From Sphingobium sp. 66-54 (lineage in GTDB: Bacteria > Pseudomonadota > Alphaproteobacteria > Sphingomonadales > Sphingomonadaceae), in the NCBI GenBank assembly GCA_001899715.1, contig MKWI01000013.1, positions 62,001 through 126,000 on the forward strand: 64,000 nucleotides of DNA, in the 5' to 3' direction. The translations under genes were made by a program, and so were the position numbers. Under the pieces are notes generated by a model. The model made no database searches, had not been told where the DNA came from, and saw only the letters and a list, made by a program, of their open reading frames with translations. This document shows, piece after piece, positions 41,738-50,671 of this stretch (the stretch's first letter is position 1; every line of letters starts with the position of its first letter).

Positions 41738-43060
41738 ATGCTGAAACGTATTGATGTGGCCGATGTTCAGCTCGGCATGTACATCCACAAGCTGGAGGGG
41801 AGCTGGCTCAAGCATCCCTTCTGGCGCACCAAGTTTCTGCTGACCGACGCCGAACTGCTGGCCGACCTGCGCGCCAGCGAGGTCGAGGGCGTGTTCATCG
41901 ACGTGGCGAAGGGTGCGGACGTGCGCCCCAAGGCGAGCACGGTCACACCGCTGCGCCGCCCGCTGGTGACGGCGCAGGCACCATCGCTTGCTGGCGCCAT
42001 CGAGCGCGCCCGGCGCGAGCGGCAGGATGCTGCCGCGGCGGTGCGGACGCCGGCCTCCAACGTGGTGCCGTTCGATCCGCGCTCGACAACGCCGCTCGGC
42101 ACCGCGCGGGAGATGGACAACGCCCGCAACGTGCTGGCCAAGGCCAGCCGCCTGCTCTCCGCCGTGTTCGAGCAGGCCCGGCTCGGCAAGGCCATTTCGC
42201 GCGGGCAGGTGGAGCCGGTGATCGAGGACCTGTTCGCCTCGGTCCAGCGCAACCCCCATGCCTTCAACGGCTTGATGCGCATCCGCCGCGAGAACAGCTC
42301 GCTCTATGCGCACGGGCTGGCGGTGAGCGCGCTGATGATCGCGCTCGGCCGCCAGATCGGCCTGCCCGAGCAGCGGGTGAAGGATGCCGGCATGGCGGGC
42401 CTGCTGATGGATGTGGGCATGGGCCATTTGCCGATCGACGTCTCGACCATTCTCGACGAGCTGTCGGACAGCGAGCGGGAGATCGTCCATACCCACACCA
42501 CGCTCGGCCAGGAGTTTCTCGACATGGGCGGCGAGCTGCCCGCCGAGGTGATGCAGGTCTGCCTGGAGCATCACGAGCGCTATGACGGCAGCGGCTACCC
42601 CCACGGGCTGGCCGGCGAGGAGATCAGCCTGTTCGCCCGCATGGCGGCGATCTGCGACGTCTATGATTCGATGACGTCCGACCGGCCGCACCGGCCGCGC
42701 ACGGACCCCAACGCCGCGCTGGCGATCATGCGCGGCATGGAAGGGCAGTTCGACGATGCGCTGCTCGACCAGTTCATCGAGAGCGTCGGCGTCTACCCCA
42801 TCGGCTCGGTGGTGCGGCTGACCACGGGGCGGCTGGCGCTGGTGGTCGACCAGAATGTCGACGATTATACCCGCCCGCGCGTCTGGGCCTTCTACGATGT
42901 CGGCTCGCGCCGGCTCATCAAGCCCGAGGACCTCGACCTGATGCTGTGTCGGGGCCGGGTCGAGATCGTGTGCAGCGACGACGCCGAGGACTACGATATC
43001 CCCAACTTCCCGCAGATCCGCGAAATGGTGTTCAACAGCGCCTGCAAGGCCCTGACTTGA
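41738..43060 (+). CDS. DUF3391/HD-GYP domain protein, probable c-di-GMP phosphodiesterase or sensor
   Basis: A 440-residue protein with an N-terminal DUF3391 region (LKRIDVADVQLGMYIHKLEG) and a C-terminal HD-GYP domain. The HD motif is altered: the usual HD is LLMDVGMGHLP here, so the metal-binding histidine is replaced by methionine. The GYP motif is intact in HHERYDGSGYPHGLAGEEI. Other histidines (YAHGLAV, HTHTTLGQ) remain. Enzyme activity is therefore uncertain. The start has AAGGAGCG upstream. Confidence 0.88.
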   Translation: MLKRIDVADVQLGMYIHKLEGSWLKHPFWRTKFLLTDAELLADLRASEVEGVFIDVAKGADVRPKASTVTPLRRPLVTAQAPSLAGAIERARRERQDAAAAVRTPASNVVPFDPRSTTPLGTAREMDNARNVLAKASRLLSAVFEQARLGKAISRGQVEPVIEDLFASVQRNPHAFNGLMRIRRENSSLYAHGLAVSALMIALGRQIGLPEQRVKDAGMAGLLMDVGMGHLPIDVSTILDELSDSEREIVHTHTTLGQEFLDMGGELPAEVMQVCLEHHERYDGSGYPHGLAGEEISLFARMAAICDVYDSMTSDRPHRPRTDPNAALAIMRGMEGQFDDALLDQFIESVGVYPIGSVVRLTTGRLALVVDQNVDDYTRPRVWAFYDVGSRRLIKPEDLDLMLCRGRVEIVCSDDAEDYDIPNFPQIREMVFNSACKALT

Positions 43061-43077
43061 CGGCATAGCCGGCGCCG

Positions 43078-43998
43078 TCACCGCCGCGCCTGCTCCATCA
43101 GCCGGATGAGATCGGCCAGCGTGTCCGTCACTGGCGTGGCGACGCCGGCCGCGCGTGCCCGCTCGCACACCGCGCCCTGGATCGACTCGACCTCGGTCGC
43201 CCGGCCCGCGATGAAATCCTGCAACATGGATGCCTTGTGGGCGCGGTGCTCGGCGAGCGCGTGGTCGATCGCGGCATGGATGCGCGCTTCATCCACCGGC
43301 ACGCCGCAGGCATGGGCGGTCGCCACCACCTCGCCCACCATCGCGGCGATGATGCGGCGGCCGGGCGCATTGTCCACCCCGGCATTGGGCTGGCCGGTGA
43401 CGGCGCCGATGGCATTGAGCGCGGCGTTGAAGGCTACCTTCTCCCAGATCGGCACATCCACCTGCGCGCTCGTGCGGGCGTCGAACCCGGCGCGGGCGAG
43501 CAGCGCGGCGGCGGCGTGCGCCGCATCCTCCCCCGCTGGCGTCATCGCGCCCAGTTCGAGATGGCCGGTGCCGTGCGAGGAAACGCCGGTGGCGCCGTGC
43601 AGGTCCGCCGGCAGCGCGGCGAGGCCCTTGAGCACCCGGTCGGCGGGGAAGGTCTCGGCGACGACCTCGGGATTGCCGAGGCCGTTCTGGAGGGTGAGCA
43701 CGACCGTACCGGCGGGCGCGAGATGCGCGACCGAGCGGATCGCGGCGCGGCTGTGCATGCCCTTGGTGAACAGCAGCACGAGGTCGACCGGCGGCTGCAC
43801 GTCCGCCGCGACGCCGGCCGCCACCCGGACGGTGCGCGCGCCCTTGTCGTCGACGAGATGGATGCCCTCGCGCGCGATGGCGTCGAGCCGGGCGCGGTCG
43901 ACATCGACCAGCATCACCTGCGCGCCGCTCTCCGCGATCCGCGCCGCGAACAGGCAGCCCATCGCTCCTGCGCCGATCACCACGATCCGTTGCATCAT
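43078..43998 (-). CDS. 2-dehydropantoate 2-reductase family oxidoreductase
   Basis: A 306-residue ketopantoate-reductase-like enzyme. N-terminal Rossmann motif IGAGAMGCLFAARIAE, central KGMHSRAAIRSV and QNGLGN motifs, and the substrate-binding motif WEKVAFNAALNAIGAVTGQP, with the catalytic Lys and Asn. In this context it may be a catabolic paralogue rather than the pantothenate enzyme. The start at 43998 follows AAGGAGAGG. It is divergent from an SDR gene. Confidence 0.88.
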   Translation of the reverse strand: MMQRIVVIGAGAMGCLFAARIAESGAQVMLVDVDRARLDAIAREGIHLVDDKGARTVRVAAGVAADVQPPVDLVLLFTKGMHSRAAIRSVAHLAPAGTVVLTLQNGLGNPEVVAETFPADRVLKGLAALPADLHGATGVSSHGTGHLELGAMTPAGEDAAHAAAALLARAGFDARTSAQVDVPIWEKVAFNAALNAIGAVTGQPNAGVDNAPGRRIIAAMVGEVVATAHACGVPVDEARIHAAIDHALAEHRAHKASMLQDFIAGRATEVESIQGAVCERARAAGVATPVTDTLADLIRLMEQARR

Positions 43999-44046
43999 CC
44001 TCTCCTTACTCGTCCTCACACGTAATTTCCTGTCCTGAGCGCGTAT

Positions 44047-44060
44047 CTTTCGTTCGAAAG
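44047..44060. promoter_or_regulatory. Palindrome CTTTCG-TT-CGAAAG, candidate operator
   Basis: A 6-bp perfect dyad in the 287-bp space between the divergent ketopantoate-reductase-like and SDR genes, followed by a further ACGAAAGT half. Nothing else is recognised in this space. Confidence 0.3.
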
Positions 44061-44285
44061 TCACGAAAGTCGCGCCGCGGAACCAAATATTTTCCGGGCG
44101 ACCGGTGCGGTTCGCGCAAGCGGACAGGCAGCCCCACTCCGCCTTGCCACGGAAAGGGTGCGGTAGGACAGCCGATTGTCGCGCCCCGGCGGCGCGGGGA
44201 TTGCCATGCGGCCTGCGCGCGGTAGGAATGGAGGAAAGCAAGCGGCGCCAGCCGGGCAATGAGGAACGACGAGGAGAGGATCATC

Positions 44286-45167
44286 ATGGAGAATTTCGCC
44301 GGCAAGGTGGCGTTCGTCACGGGCGGGGCCAGCGGCATCGGCCTTGGCATGGCGCGCAATTTCCTCGCGGAAGGCATGAAGGTCGTCATCGCCGACTATA
44401 ATCAGGCGCATCTCGACCAGGCGCGCGAGATATTGAAGGGCAACAACGCCTCCCACCTCATCCGCGTCGATGTCTCCGACCGCGAGGGGCTGCGCGCGGC
44501 GGCGCAGGAGACGCTGGCGGTGTTCGGCAAGATCCACCTGCTCTGCAACAATGCCGGCGTGGGCGGCGGCGGGCTGGCCGACGACCCGGAGTTCGAGGAT
44601 TGGGACCGGGCGATCTCGATCAATCTGGGAGGCGTCATCAACGGCGTGAAGATCATCGCGCCGATCATCAAGGCGCAGGGCGAGGGCGGCCATATCGTCA
44701 ACACCTCATCCATGGCCGGCATGGTGCCGCTGCCCAACATGGCGGCCTATTCCTGCGCCAAATTCGCGGTGCGCGGCTACACGGAGTCGCTGCGCATGGA
44801 GCTGGCGCCGCACGGCATCGGCGTCTCCTGCCTGTTCCCCGGCGCGGTGCAGACGGCACTGGTGGTGGTGCCGGAGGATGACAGCAGCGCGCCGGCCGGC
44901 GAGGCAGGCGAATTCCTGAAGGCGCTGTGGGCGGCGATGCGCGTCGGCATGGACCCGATGGAGATGGGCGCGCATGTGGTGCAGGCGATCAGGGAAAACC
45001 GCTTCCACATCCTCACCCACGGCGAGTTTCTCGACGAGGTGAAGGCGCGTCACCGCCAGATCGAGGCGGATTTCATCGGCGGCGAGATCCCGGCGGCGCG
45101 CGCGGCCTTCGAAAATATGCGCCGCGCGACGGTGGACCGGCTGTTCGCGCTGCCGGCGAAGGATTGA
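44286..45167 (+). CDS. SDR family NAD(P)-dependent oxidoreductase
   Basis: A 293-residue short-chain dehydrogenase. Cofactor motif TGGASGIGLG, NNAG motif (LCNNAGVGGGG), NTSSMAGMV with the catalytic Ser, and AAYSCAKFAV with Tyr and Lys. The C-terminus (HRQIEADFIGGEIPAARAAFE) is longer than in basic SDRs. The start at 44286 follows AGGAGAGGATCATC. It lies upstream of an aldehyde dehydrogenase on the same strand, separated by a hairpin repeat. Confidence 0.92.
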   Translation: MENFAGKVAFVTGGASGIGLGMARNFLAEGMKVVIADYNQAHLDQAREILKGNNASHLIRVDVSDREGLRAAAQETLAVFGKIHLLCNNAGVGGGGLADDPEFEDWDRAISINLGGVINGVKIIAPIIKAQGEGGHIVNTSSMAGMVPLPNMAAYSCAKFAVRGYTESLRMELAPHGIGVSCLFPGAVQTALVVVPEDDSSAPAGEAGEFLKALWAAMRVGMDPMEMGAHVVQAIRENRFHILTHGEFLDEVKARHRQIEADFIGGEIPAARAAFENMRRATVDRLFALPAKD

Positions 45168-45197
45168 GCGGGGCGCCAGCGCCCGTGCAGCGGGACA

Positions 45198-45274
45198 GTG
45201 CTCCTGCGCAGGCGGGAGCCCGAGGCAGCGAGGCGGTGCGGTTGGGTCCTGGGCTCCTGCCTGCGCAGGAGCAC
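45198..45274. repeat. Dispersed hairpin repeat, full copy
   Basis: A 77-bp inverted repeat of exactly the same length as 7728-7804: arms GTGCTCCTGCGCAGG... and ...CTGCGCAGGAGCAC, with the loop containing GCAGCGAGGCGGTGCGGTTG. It is in the 278-bp gap between the SDR and aldehyde dehydrogenase genes. Confidence 0.85.
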
Positions 45275-45445
45275 GGGGTTGGCGGTGGATGGTTTCGATT
45301 GGTCTCGCCAAGACCAGTGGAATGATCGAGCCCGGGTGAACAGCACCCCGCCAGCGCCAAATTTCCAACCCCGCGCTTGCCTCCGCGCGCTGGAGACGCC
45401 AGTGCAGGGGCCAGCCCCGGCGACTCATTCTCAGGAGACGGATGA

Positions 45446-46918
45446 ATGGAAAATTTCCTCAAGACGATCAAAGGCATCAAGGATCGCGGCGATGCGCAGC
45501 TCTTCATCGACGGCGAGTGGCGCAAGAGCAGCGGCAGCACTGTGCTGGACGTTATCGCGCCCCATAACGAGGAAGTCGTCCTGCAATATGTCGAGCCGGG
45601 CACGGCGGACATGGATGCGGCGGTGGCGGCCGCGCGCCGGGCGTTCGATGTTGGCCCCTGGCCGCGCCTGAGCCCCGCCGAGCGCGGCGTCTATCTGCGC
45701 AAGGTGGCCGATCTGCTGGCCGAGCGCATGCCCGAGCTGGCCGAGGCATGGAGCGGTCAGGTCGGCGCGGTGATCGGCTTCACCAGCAAGGCGAGCTATC
45801 AGGCGCCCGGCCTGTTCAACTATTATGCCGGCCTGTGCGACAGCTATCCGTTCATCGACGAGCGGACCGGCTCGATGGGCGGCAACCGCGCGCGCGTGGT
45901 GGGCGAGCCGGTCGGCGTCGTCGCGGCGATCACGCCGTGGAACGCGCCGCTGGTGCTGCTCATCTACAAGGTGGCGGCCGCGCTGGCGGCGGGCTGCACC
46001 ATCGTCGCCAAGCCCTCGCCCGAGACGCCGGTGGACGCGCACATCCTCGCTGAGTGCATCGCGGCGGCGGGCATCCCGGCGGGCGTGTTCAACATGCTGC
46101 CGGGCGGGCGCGAGGTGGGCGACCATCTGATCCGCCATCCCGGCATCGACAAGATCGGCTTCACCGGCTCGACCGCGGCGGGCAAGCACATCGCCGGCGT
46201 CGCCGCCGAACGGCTGGCGCGCGTCTCGCTCGAACTGGGCGGCAAGTCGGCGGCGATGATCCTGGACGACGCGGACATGGACCATGTCCTCCAGAGCCTC
46301 GTACCCTATTCGATGCCGATCACCGGCCAGGTCTGCTTCGCGCTGACCCGCGTGCTCGTGCCCAAAAGCCGCAAGGCCGAGATCGTCGATGCCTACACCA
46401 ATGCCGTCTCCAAGGTGAAGGTGGGCGACCCCTTCCAGGCGGACGTGGGCATCGGCCCGCTGGCGATGAACCGCCAACTCGATCGCGTGCTCGGCTATAT
46501 CGAGAAGGGCAAGGCCGAGGGCGCCCGTGTGGCGCTGGGCGGCGGCCGCCCGGCCGGGCTCAACCGCGGTTTCTTCGTCGAGCCGACGGTGTTCGCGGAC
46601 GTGACGCCGGACATGACTATCTTCCGCGAGGAGATTTTCGGCCCGGTCGTCTCCTTCGTCGATTATGAGGACGAGGCGGACATGATCGCCAAGGCCAACG
46701 ACACCATCTACGGCCTGCACGGCGCCGTCTACACGCAGGACCCCGAGCGCGGCTTTGCCGTGGCGCGGGACTATCGCGCCGGCTCGGTGACGATCAACGG
46801 CATGCAGGTCGATATCCACATGCCCTTCGGCGGCTTCAAGCAGTCCGGCATCGGCCGCGACGGCGGCATCGAGGGGCTGGAGAATTATCTGGAGACCAAG
46901 ACGGTCTATTTCGCCTGA
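45446..46918 (+). CDS. Aldehyde dehydrogenase family protein
   Basis: A 490-residue NAD(P)-dependent aldehyde dehydrogenase. The conserved ITPWNAPLVLL, FTGSTAAGKHI, catalytic Glu263 in LELGGKSAAMIL and catalytic Cys297 in TGQVCFALTRV are all present. The C-terminal FGGFKQSGIGRDGGIEGLENY is typical. Substrate is unknown; the preceding SDR could supply an aldehyde. Confidence 0.95.
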   Translation: MENFLKTIKGIKDRGDAQLFIDGEWRKSSGSTVLDVIAPHNEEVVLQYVEPGTADMDAAVAAARRAFDVGPWPRLSPAERGVYLRKVADLLAERMPELAEAWSGQVGAVIGFTSKASYQAPGLFNYYAGLCDSYPFIDERTGSMGGNRARVVGEPVGVVAAITPWNAPLVLLIYKVAAALAAGCTIVAKPSPETPVDAHILAECIAAAGIPAGVFNMLPGGREVGDHLIRHPGIDKIGFTGSTAAGKHIAGVAAERLARVSLELGGKSAAMILDDADMDHVLQSLVPYSMPITGQVCFALTRVLVPKSRKAEIVDAYTNAVSKVKVGDPFQADVGIGPLAMNRQLDRVLGYIEKGKAEGARVALGGGRPAGLNRGFFVEPTVFADVTPDMTIFREEIFGPVVSFVDYEDEADMIAKANDTIYGLHGAVYTQDPERGFAVARDYRAGSVTINGMQVDIHMPFGGFKQSGIGRDGGIEGLENYLETKTVYFA

Positions 46919-46944
46919 TCGGGCGGATTGCCGGCAAATCGAGG

Positions 46945-46970
46945 GCGCCCGGACGCGAGTCCGGGCGCTT
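46945..46970 (+). terminator. Intrinsic terminator after aldehyde dehydrogenase
   Basis: A 10-bp perfect stem GCGCCCGGAC (46945-46954) with GCGA loop and complementary arm 46959-46968, followed by TTCTTCG. Confidence 0.7.
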
Positions 46971-47105
46971 CTTCGTGTGGGACCGCATGGCAAGGTGACT
47001 TGCATCAATGCGTCCATCCCGCTCGCGGACTACCATCGCGGCTGGTGCGGCTCCCGGCAGAGCGCTACGGTTGCACCAATGGCATACACATCAGGAGCAG
47101 GACGA

Positions 47106-47870
47106 ATGGCGACCCTGTCCGAGCGCGCCGACGCGCTCGAATATGAAATGAGCATGGAGCTGGAGCGGCGTGTCGCGGAACGCCGGCCGATCCGCTCGGC
47201 CCTTTACGTGTCGGGCATCTACGATCCCGCCAGCGAGCGGCACGACCTGTTCGAGGCGCTGGCGGACGGCAAGACCTTCCTCATGGGGCCGGATCCGCGC
47301 ATCCCGGCCATGCCGGAAAAGCCGACGCTGATGGATTTCTTCCGCATGCGCTTCGGCAATATCCAGCATGTCATGCAGAGCGCGCGGCTGGCGATGAAGA
47401 ACGGCCTCGACGAGAAAGTGGTACTGGCCTGCCTGCTGCACGACATCAGCGTGACCGGCTTCATCAGCGGCGACCACGGCTATTGGGGCGCGATGATGGT
47501 CGAGCCCTATGTCGACGAGGAAGTGAGCTGGGCGATCCGTGCGCACCAGATCTTGCGCTTCTTCCCCGACCCCACGGTGGGCTACGAATATCCCGAGGCT
47601 TACATCAAATATTTCGGCCCGGATTTCACGCCCGAGCCCTATGTCCATGAGGCGTATGCGCGGCTCAAGGATCACAAATATTACATGACCGGGCGGCTGA
47701 TTTGCCTCAATGATTACTATGCCTTCGATCCCGATATTAAGGTGGATCTGGAGGAGTTCGAGGACCTGATCGGCCGCAATTTCCGCCAGCCGGCCGAGGG
47801 GCTGGGCTTCGATCACAGCCCGGTTGCGCATATCTGGCGGACGATCAGCATGCCCACGCGGGCGCTGTAG
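47106..47870 (+). CDS. HD-domain protein, putative phosphohydrolase
   Basis: A 254-residue protein with an HD motif in VVLACLLHDISVTGFISGDH, placing histidine and aspartate for metal binding, and additional histidines in AIRAHQILRFF. Long N-terminal region (FFRMRFGNIQHVMQSARLA) is characteristic of a sphingomonad/actinobacterial family of unknown substrate. ATG 47106 has AGGAGCAGGACGA upstream; an ATG at 47080 is also in frame. Confidence 0.75.
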   Translation: MATLSERADALEYEMSMELERRVAERRPIRSALYVSGIYDPASERHDLFEALADGKTFLMGPDPRIPAMPEKPTLMDFFRMRFGNIQHVMQSARLAMKNGLDEKVVLACLLHDISVTGFISGDHGYWGAMMVEPYVDEEVSWAIRAHQILRFFPDPTVGYEYPEAYIKYFGPDFTPEPYVHEAYARLKDHKYYMTGRLICLNDYYAFDPDIKVDLEEFEDLIGRNFRQPAEGLGFDHSPVAHIWRTISMPTRAL

Positions 47871-47987
47871 GGCCGGGGGGAGCGGCGCTTCCCACTCCGC
47901 GACCTTGGCCTGACCGGGAAGGGAGTGGGTGTGTCCCCTCTCCTGGCTCGGTTGGTCGCGGGTGTCGCCGGAGTCCATGCGGAAGTT

Positions 47988-48066
47988 TGTGTTCCTGCGA
48001 AGGCAGGCGTTCAGGGCGGCGAGGGGCTGCGGTTGGGCGCTGGGCCTGCTTTCGCAGGAGCCAGTG
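47988..48066. repeat. Dispersed hairpin repeat, diverged copy in a 549-bp gap
   Basis: Arms TGTGTTCCTGCGAAGGCAGG and CTGCTTTCGCAGGAGCCAGTG with a loop containing GGCGAGGGGCTGCGGTTGGG, matching the loops at 13539 and 45198. The rest of the 47871-48419 gap shows an 8-bp dyad CCCACTCC..GGAGTGGG (47891-47929) after the HD gene, two more GCAGGAGCACGG half-repeats near 48180-48210, and no gene. Confidence 0.75.
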
Positions 48067-48419
48067 TCTGCGCCGATATTCCCAACGCGGAGGCCAATGG
48101 CGCCACTGAACGGCGGTCCGGTGGGGCTTGTTGCACCTTCTTTCCAGCGCAATCTTCCTCATCTGGACCGAGCCTCACGCGCAAATGCAGGAGCACGGCG
48201 TTCGCAGGAGCACGGTGGTTTGCGGTGTGAGCTGCCGTCTCGCCTTATCGGCCAAACCCTCCCGGCAATCATGCCCATCGCATCAGGGCTGGCCCCCGCC
48301 GGACCGGCGCGATAGAGGCGGGGCGGGTGCCGGCTGTCGCGGCGCCGGCGACAGGCGATGCAACGCGCCGCGCGGCATGATCGGGAGGCGCGCAGTATGA
48401 TCGGGAGATTGGGGGCCGG

Positions 48420-49439
48420 ATGACCAACCCGCAGGCGCCACGGCGGCGCGTCCTTGCCTGGCTGCGGCCGGATAACTTCACCCTCGCGCTGATCGGCGTC
48501 GTGCTGCTCGCTAGCCTGCTGCCCGCGCGCGGCGGGTTTGCGCCGGTGGTGGACTGGGTCGGCCATGCCGCTATCGTCCTCCTTTTCTTCCTGCACGGCG
48601 CCAACCTGCCGAGTGAGGCTGTGGTCGCCAGCCTCGGGCAATGGCGGCTGCACCTGATGGTGCTGCTCAGCACCTATGTGCTGTTCCCGCTCATCGGCAT
48701 CGCGCTGGGGCCGCTCAGCGGCGTAGCGATCGACCCGATGCTCTACACCGGCCTCCTGTTCCTGTGCTGCCTGCCCTCCACGGTGCAGTCCTCCATCGCC
48801 TTCACCTCCATCGCGCGCGGCAATGTGCCGGTGGCGATCTGCGCGGCCTCGGCCTCCAACCTGTTCGGCATCGTGCTGACGCCGCTGCTCACCGGCTTAT
48901 TGCTCGCCAGCCAGAGCGCCATTTCGCTCGACGCGATCTGGTCCATCGTGGGGACGATCCTGCTGCCGTTCCTCGCCGGGCAGGCGCTGCACAGCCGCAT
49001 CGGCGGCTGGATCAAGCGCAACAAGCCGACGCTGAGTCTGGTCGATCGCGGTTCGGTGCTCATCATGGTCTATGCGGCATTCGGCCAGTCGGTGATCGAC
49101 GGGCTGTGGCGGACGGTCTCGGCCATCGACCTGACGGCGGTGATCGGTTTCAGCCTCGCAATCCTCGCGGTGGTGATGCTGATCCTGCGCGGCGTCTCCC
49201 GCCTCGCGCACCTGCCGCGCGGCGACGAGGCGGCGCTGATCTTTTGCGGTTCCAAGAAGTCGCTCATCACCGGCGTGCCGATGGCGAGCGTGCTGTTCCC
49301 CGCCGCGACGGTGGGCGCCATCGTGCTGCCGCTGATGATCTTCCACCAGATCCAGCTCATCGTCTGCGCCTTCATCGCCCGCGCCTACGAACGCCGGGCG
49401 ATTGCCGAGGAACTAGCGGCGGAGAAGGTGCCGGGGTGA
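48420..49439 (+). CDS. SBF-like bile acid:sodium symporter family transporter
   Basis: A 339-residue membrane protein with about 9-10 helices. LFFLHGANLPSEAVVASLGQW and CLPSTVQSSIAFTSIARGNVP, as well as FCGSKKSLITGVPMASVLF, are signatures of the SBF-like (PF13593) group, related to bile-acid sodium symporters. It probably co-transports an organic anion with Na+. Substrate unknown. Confidence 0.9.
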   Translation: MTNPQAPRRRVLAWLRPDNFTLALIGVVLLASLLPARGGFAPVVDWVGHAAIVLLFFLHGANLPSEAVVASLGQWRLHLMVLLSTYVLFPLIGIALGPLSGVAIDPMLYTGLLFLCCLPSTVQSSIAFTSIARGNVPVAICAASASNLFGIVLTPLLTGLLLASQSAISLDAIWSIVGTILLPFLAGQALHSRIGGWIKRNKPTLSLVDRGSVLIMVYAAFGQSVIDGLWRTVSAIDLTAVIGFSLAILAVVMLILRGVSRLAHLPRGDEAALIFCGSKKSLITGVPMASVLFPAATVGAIVLPLMIFHQIQLIVCAFIARAYERRAIAEELAAEKVPG

Positions 49440-49617
49440 AGTTTCAAAGATGATTATCCCTGAAAACAATGCAATGAAGCCATTATTTCAACATCCATCA
49501 TAGCCGACAGGCTGATGCCGGAGGCACCGGGAATGCTGCAACGGGTTCGGCATTGACGGATGGGGCGGCGGGATGGGTGGATGAAGCCAGCCTCCATCGC
49601 GCTTCCAAATCGAAACC

Positions 49618-49647
49618 TTGAATGTCCCCCGCACCCGGCAGTATAGC
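49618..49647 (+). promoter_or_regulatory. Sigma70-like promoter upstream of SMP-30-like gene
   Basis: TTGAAT (49618-49623), 18 bp, TATAGC (49642-49647), 41 bases before the start ATG. The 49440-49688 gap has no other recognised feature. Confidence 0.45.
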
Positions 49648-49688
49648 CCCTTAGCAAGGTATCGAAACAAGACCGATTGGAGAGACTC

Positions 49689-50648
49689 ATGCGGCGGACG
49701 GCGCGTTTCCTCGCACTCATGGCGCCGGCACTGCTCATCGCCGCCGCGCCCGCGCCCCGAGCGATCGACCTGCCGGGTGAGCGCGCCTTCCCCGAGAACA
49801 TGACCATCGCGCCGGACGGCACCGCTTATGTCGGCAGCCTCAGCGGCGGCGTGTGGCGCGTCGCACTGGACAAGGGCACGGTGACGCCGTGGATCAAGCC
49901 GGGCGGGTCCGGCACGGGCTCTGTCTTCGGCGTCTTTGCCGATCCGGTGAATCGCCTGCTCTGGGTATGCAGCAACGATCTCTCCTTTGCCGGCGTCGCC
50001 ATTGCCGGGGCGGAGAAGGGCTCGACCGTCAAGGGCTTCGATCTCAGGACGGGAGCGCAGCAGGTGAGCCTCGCGCTGCCCGGCGCGCAGACCTTTTGCA
50101 ACGATATGGCGGTGGCGAAGGACGGCACGCTCTACGTCACCAACACCAACCCCCCGCACATCCTGCGCTGGCGCAAGGGCGCCGCCGCGCTGGAGATGTG
50201 GTCGGCCGATTCCGCGCTCGGCGCCGGGCAGGGCGGCGGCGGGCTGGACGGCATCGCTGTCGGCGCGGACGGCAACCTCTACGTCAACAATTTCCAGTCG
50301 CACATGTTCGCGCGGGTTGCGGTGAATGAGGACGGCAGCGCGGGCGCGGTAACGCCGCTCAAGACCTCGCGCCCGCTCGATACGCCGGATGGGCTGCGCG
50401 CCATTGGCGGCATGCGCTTCGTGCAGGCCGAGGCATCGGGCAAGGTGGCGCTGCTCACCGTTGATGGCGGCGCCGCCACGGTCGAGACACTGGCCGAGGT
50501 GCCCGCGCCCACCGGCCTCGATGTGCATGGCGATACGCTCTGGTATGTGCGCGGCGAGCCGGGCTACCTGTTCAACCCCAGCCTGCGCGGCAAGACGCCG
50601 CCGCTGCCCTTCCAGATCGCCCCCGTGGCGCTGCCCAAATCCAGATAA
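49689..50648 (+). CDS. Exported SMP-30/gluconolactonase-like beta-propeller protein
   Basis: A 319-residue protein with a signal peptide (to about residue 24). Propeller repeats include FPENMTIAPDGTAYVGSL, TFCNDMAVAKDGTLYVT, LDGIAVGADGNLYVNN and TGLDVHGDTLWY, as in the SMP-30/gluconolactonase/LRE-like group. The CND residues resemble the metal-binding Asn and Asp of SMP-30. It may hydrolyse a lactone in the periplasm, next to a sugar dehydrogenase 23 bases downstream. Confidence 0.8.
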   Translation: MRRTARFLALMAPALLIAAAPAPRAIDLPGERAFPENMTIAPDGTAYVGSLSGGVWRVALDKGTVTPWIKPGGSGTGSVFGVFADPVNRLLWVCSNDLSFAGVAIAGAEKGSTVKGFDLRTGAQQVSLALPGAQTFCNDMAVAKDGTLYVTNTNPPHILRWRKGAAALEMWSADSALGAGQGGGGLDGIAVGADGNLYVNNFQSHMFARVAVNEDGSAGAVTPLKTSRPLDTPDGLRAIGGMRFVQAEASGKVALLTVDGGAATVETLAEVPAPTGLDVHGDTLWYVRGEPGYLFNPSLRGKTPPLPFQIAPVALPKSR

Positions 50649-50671
50649 GACAATCATATAAAGGACTTGCC

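Noticed and set aside
48128..48400. 90-codon frame in the gap before the SBF-like transporter
   Set aside because: Contains parts of the hairpin repeats, lacks a ribosome site and has no recognisable domain.
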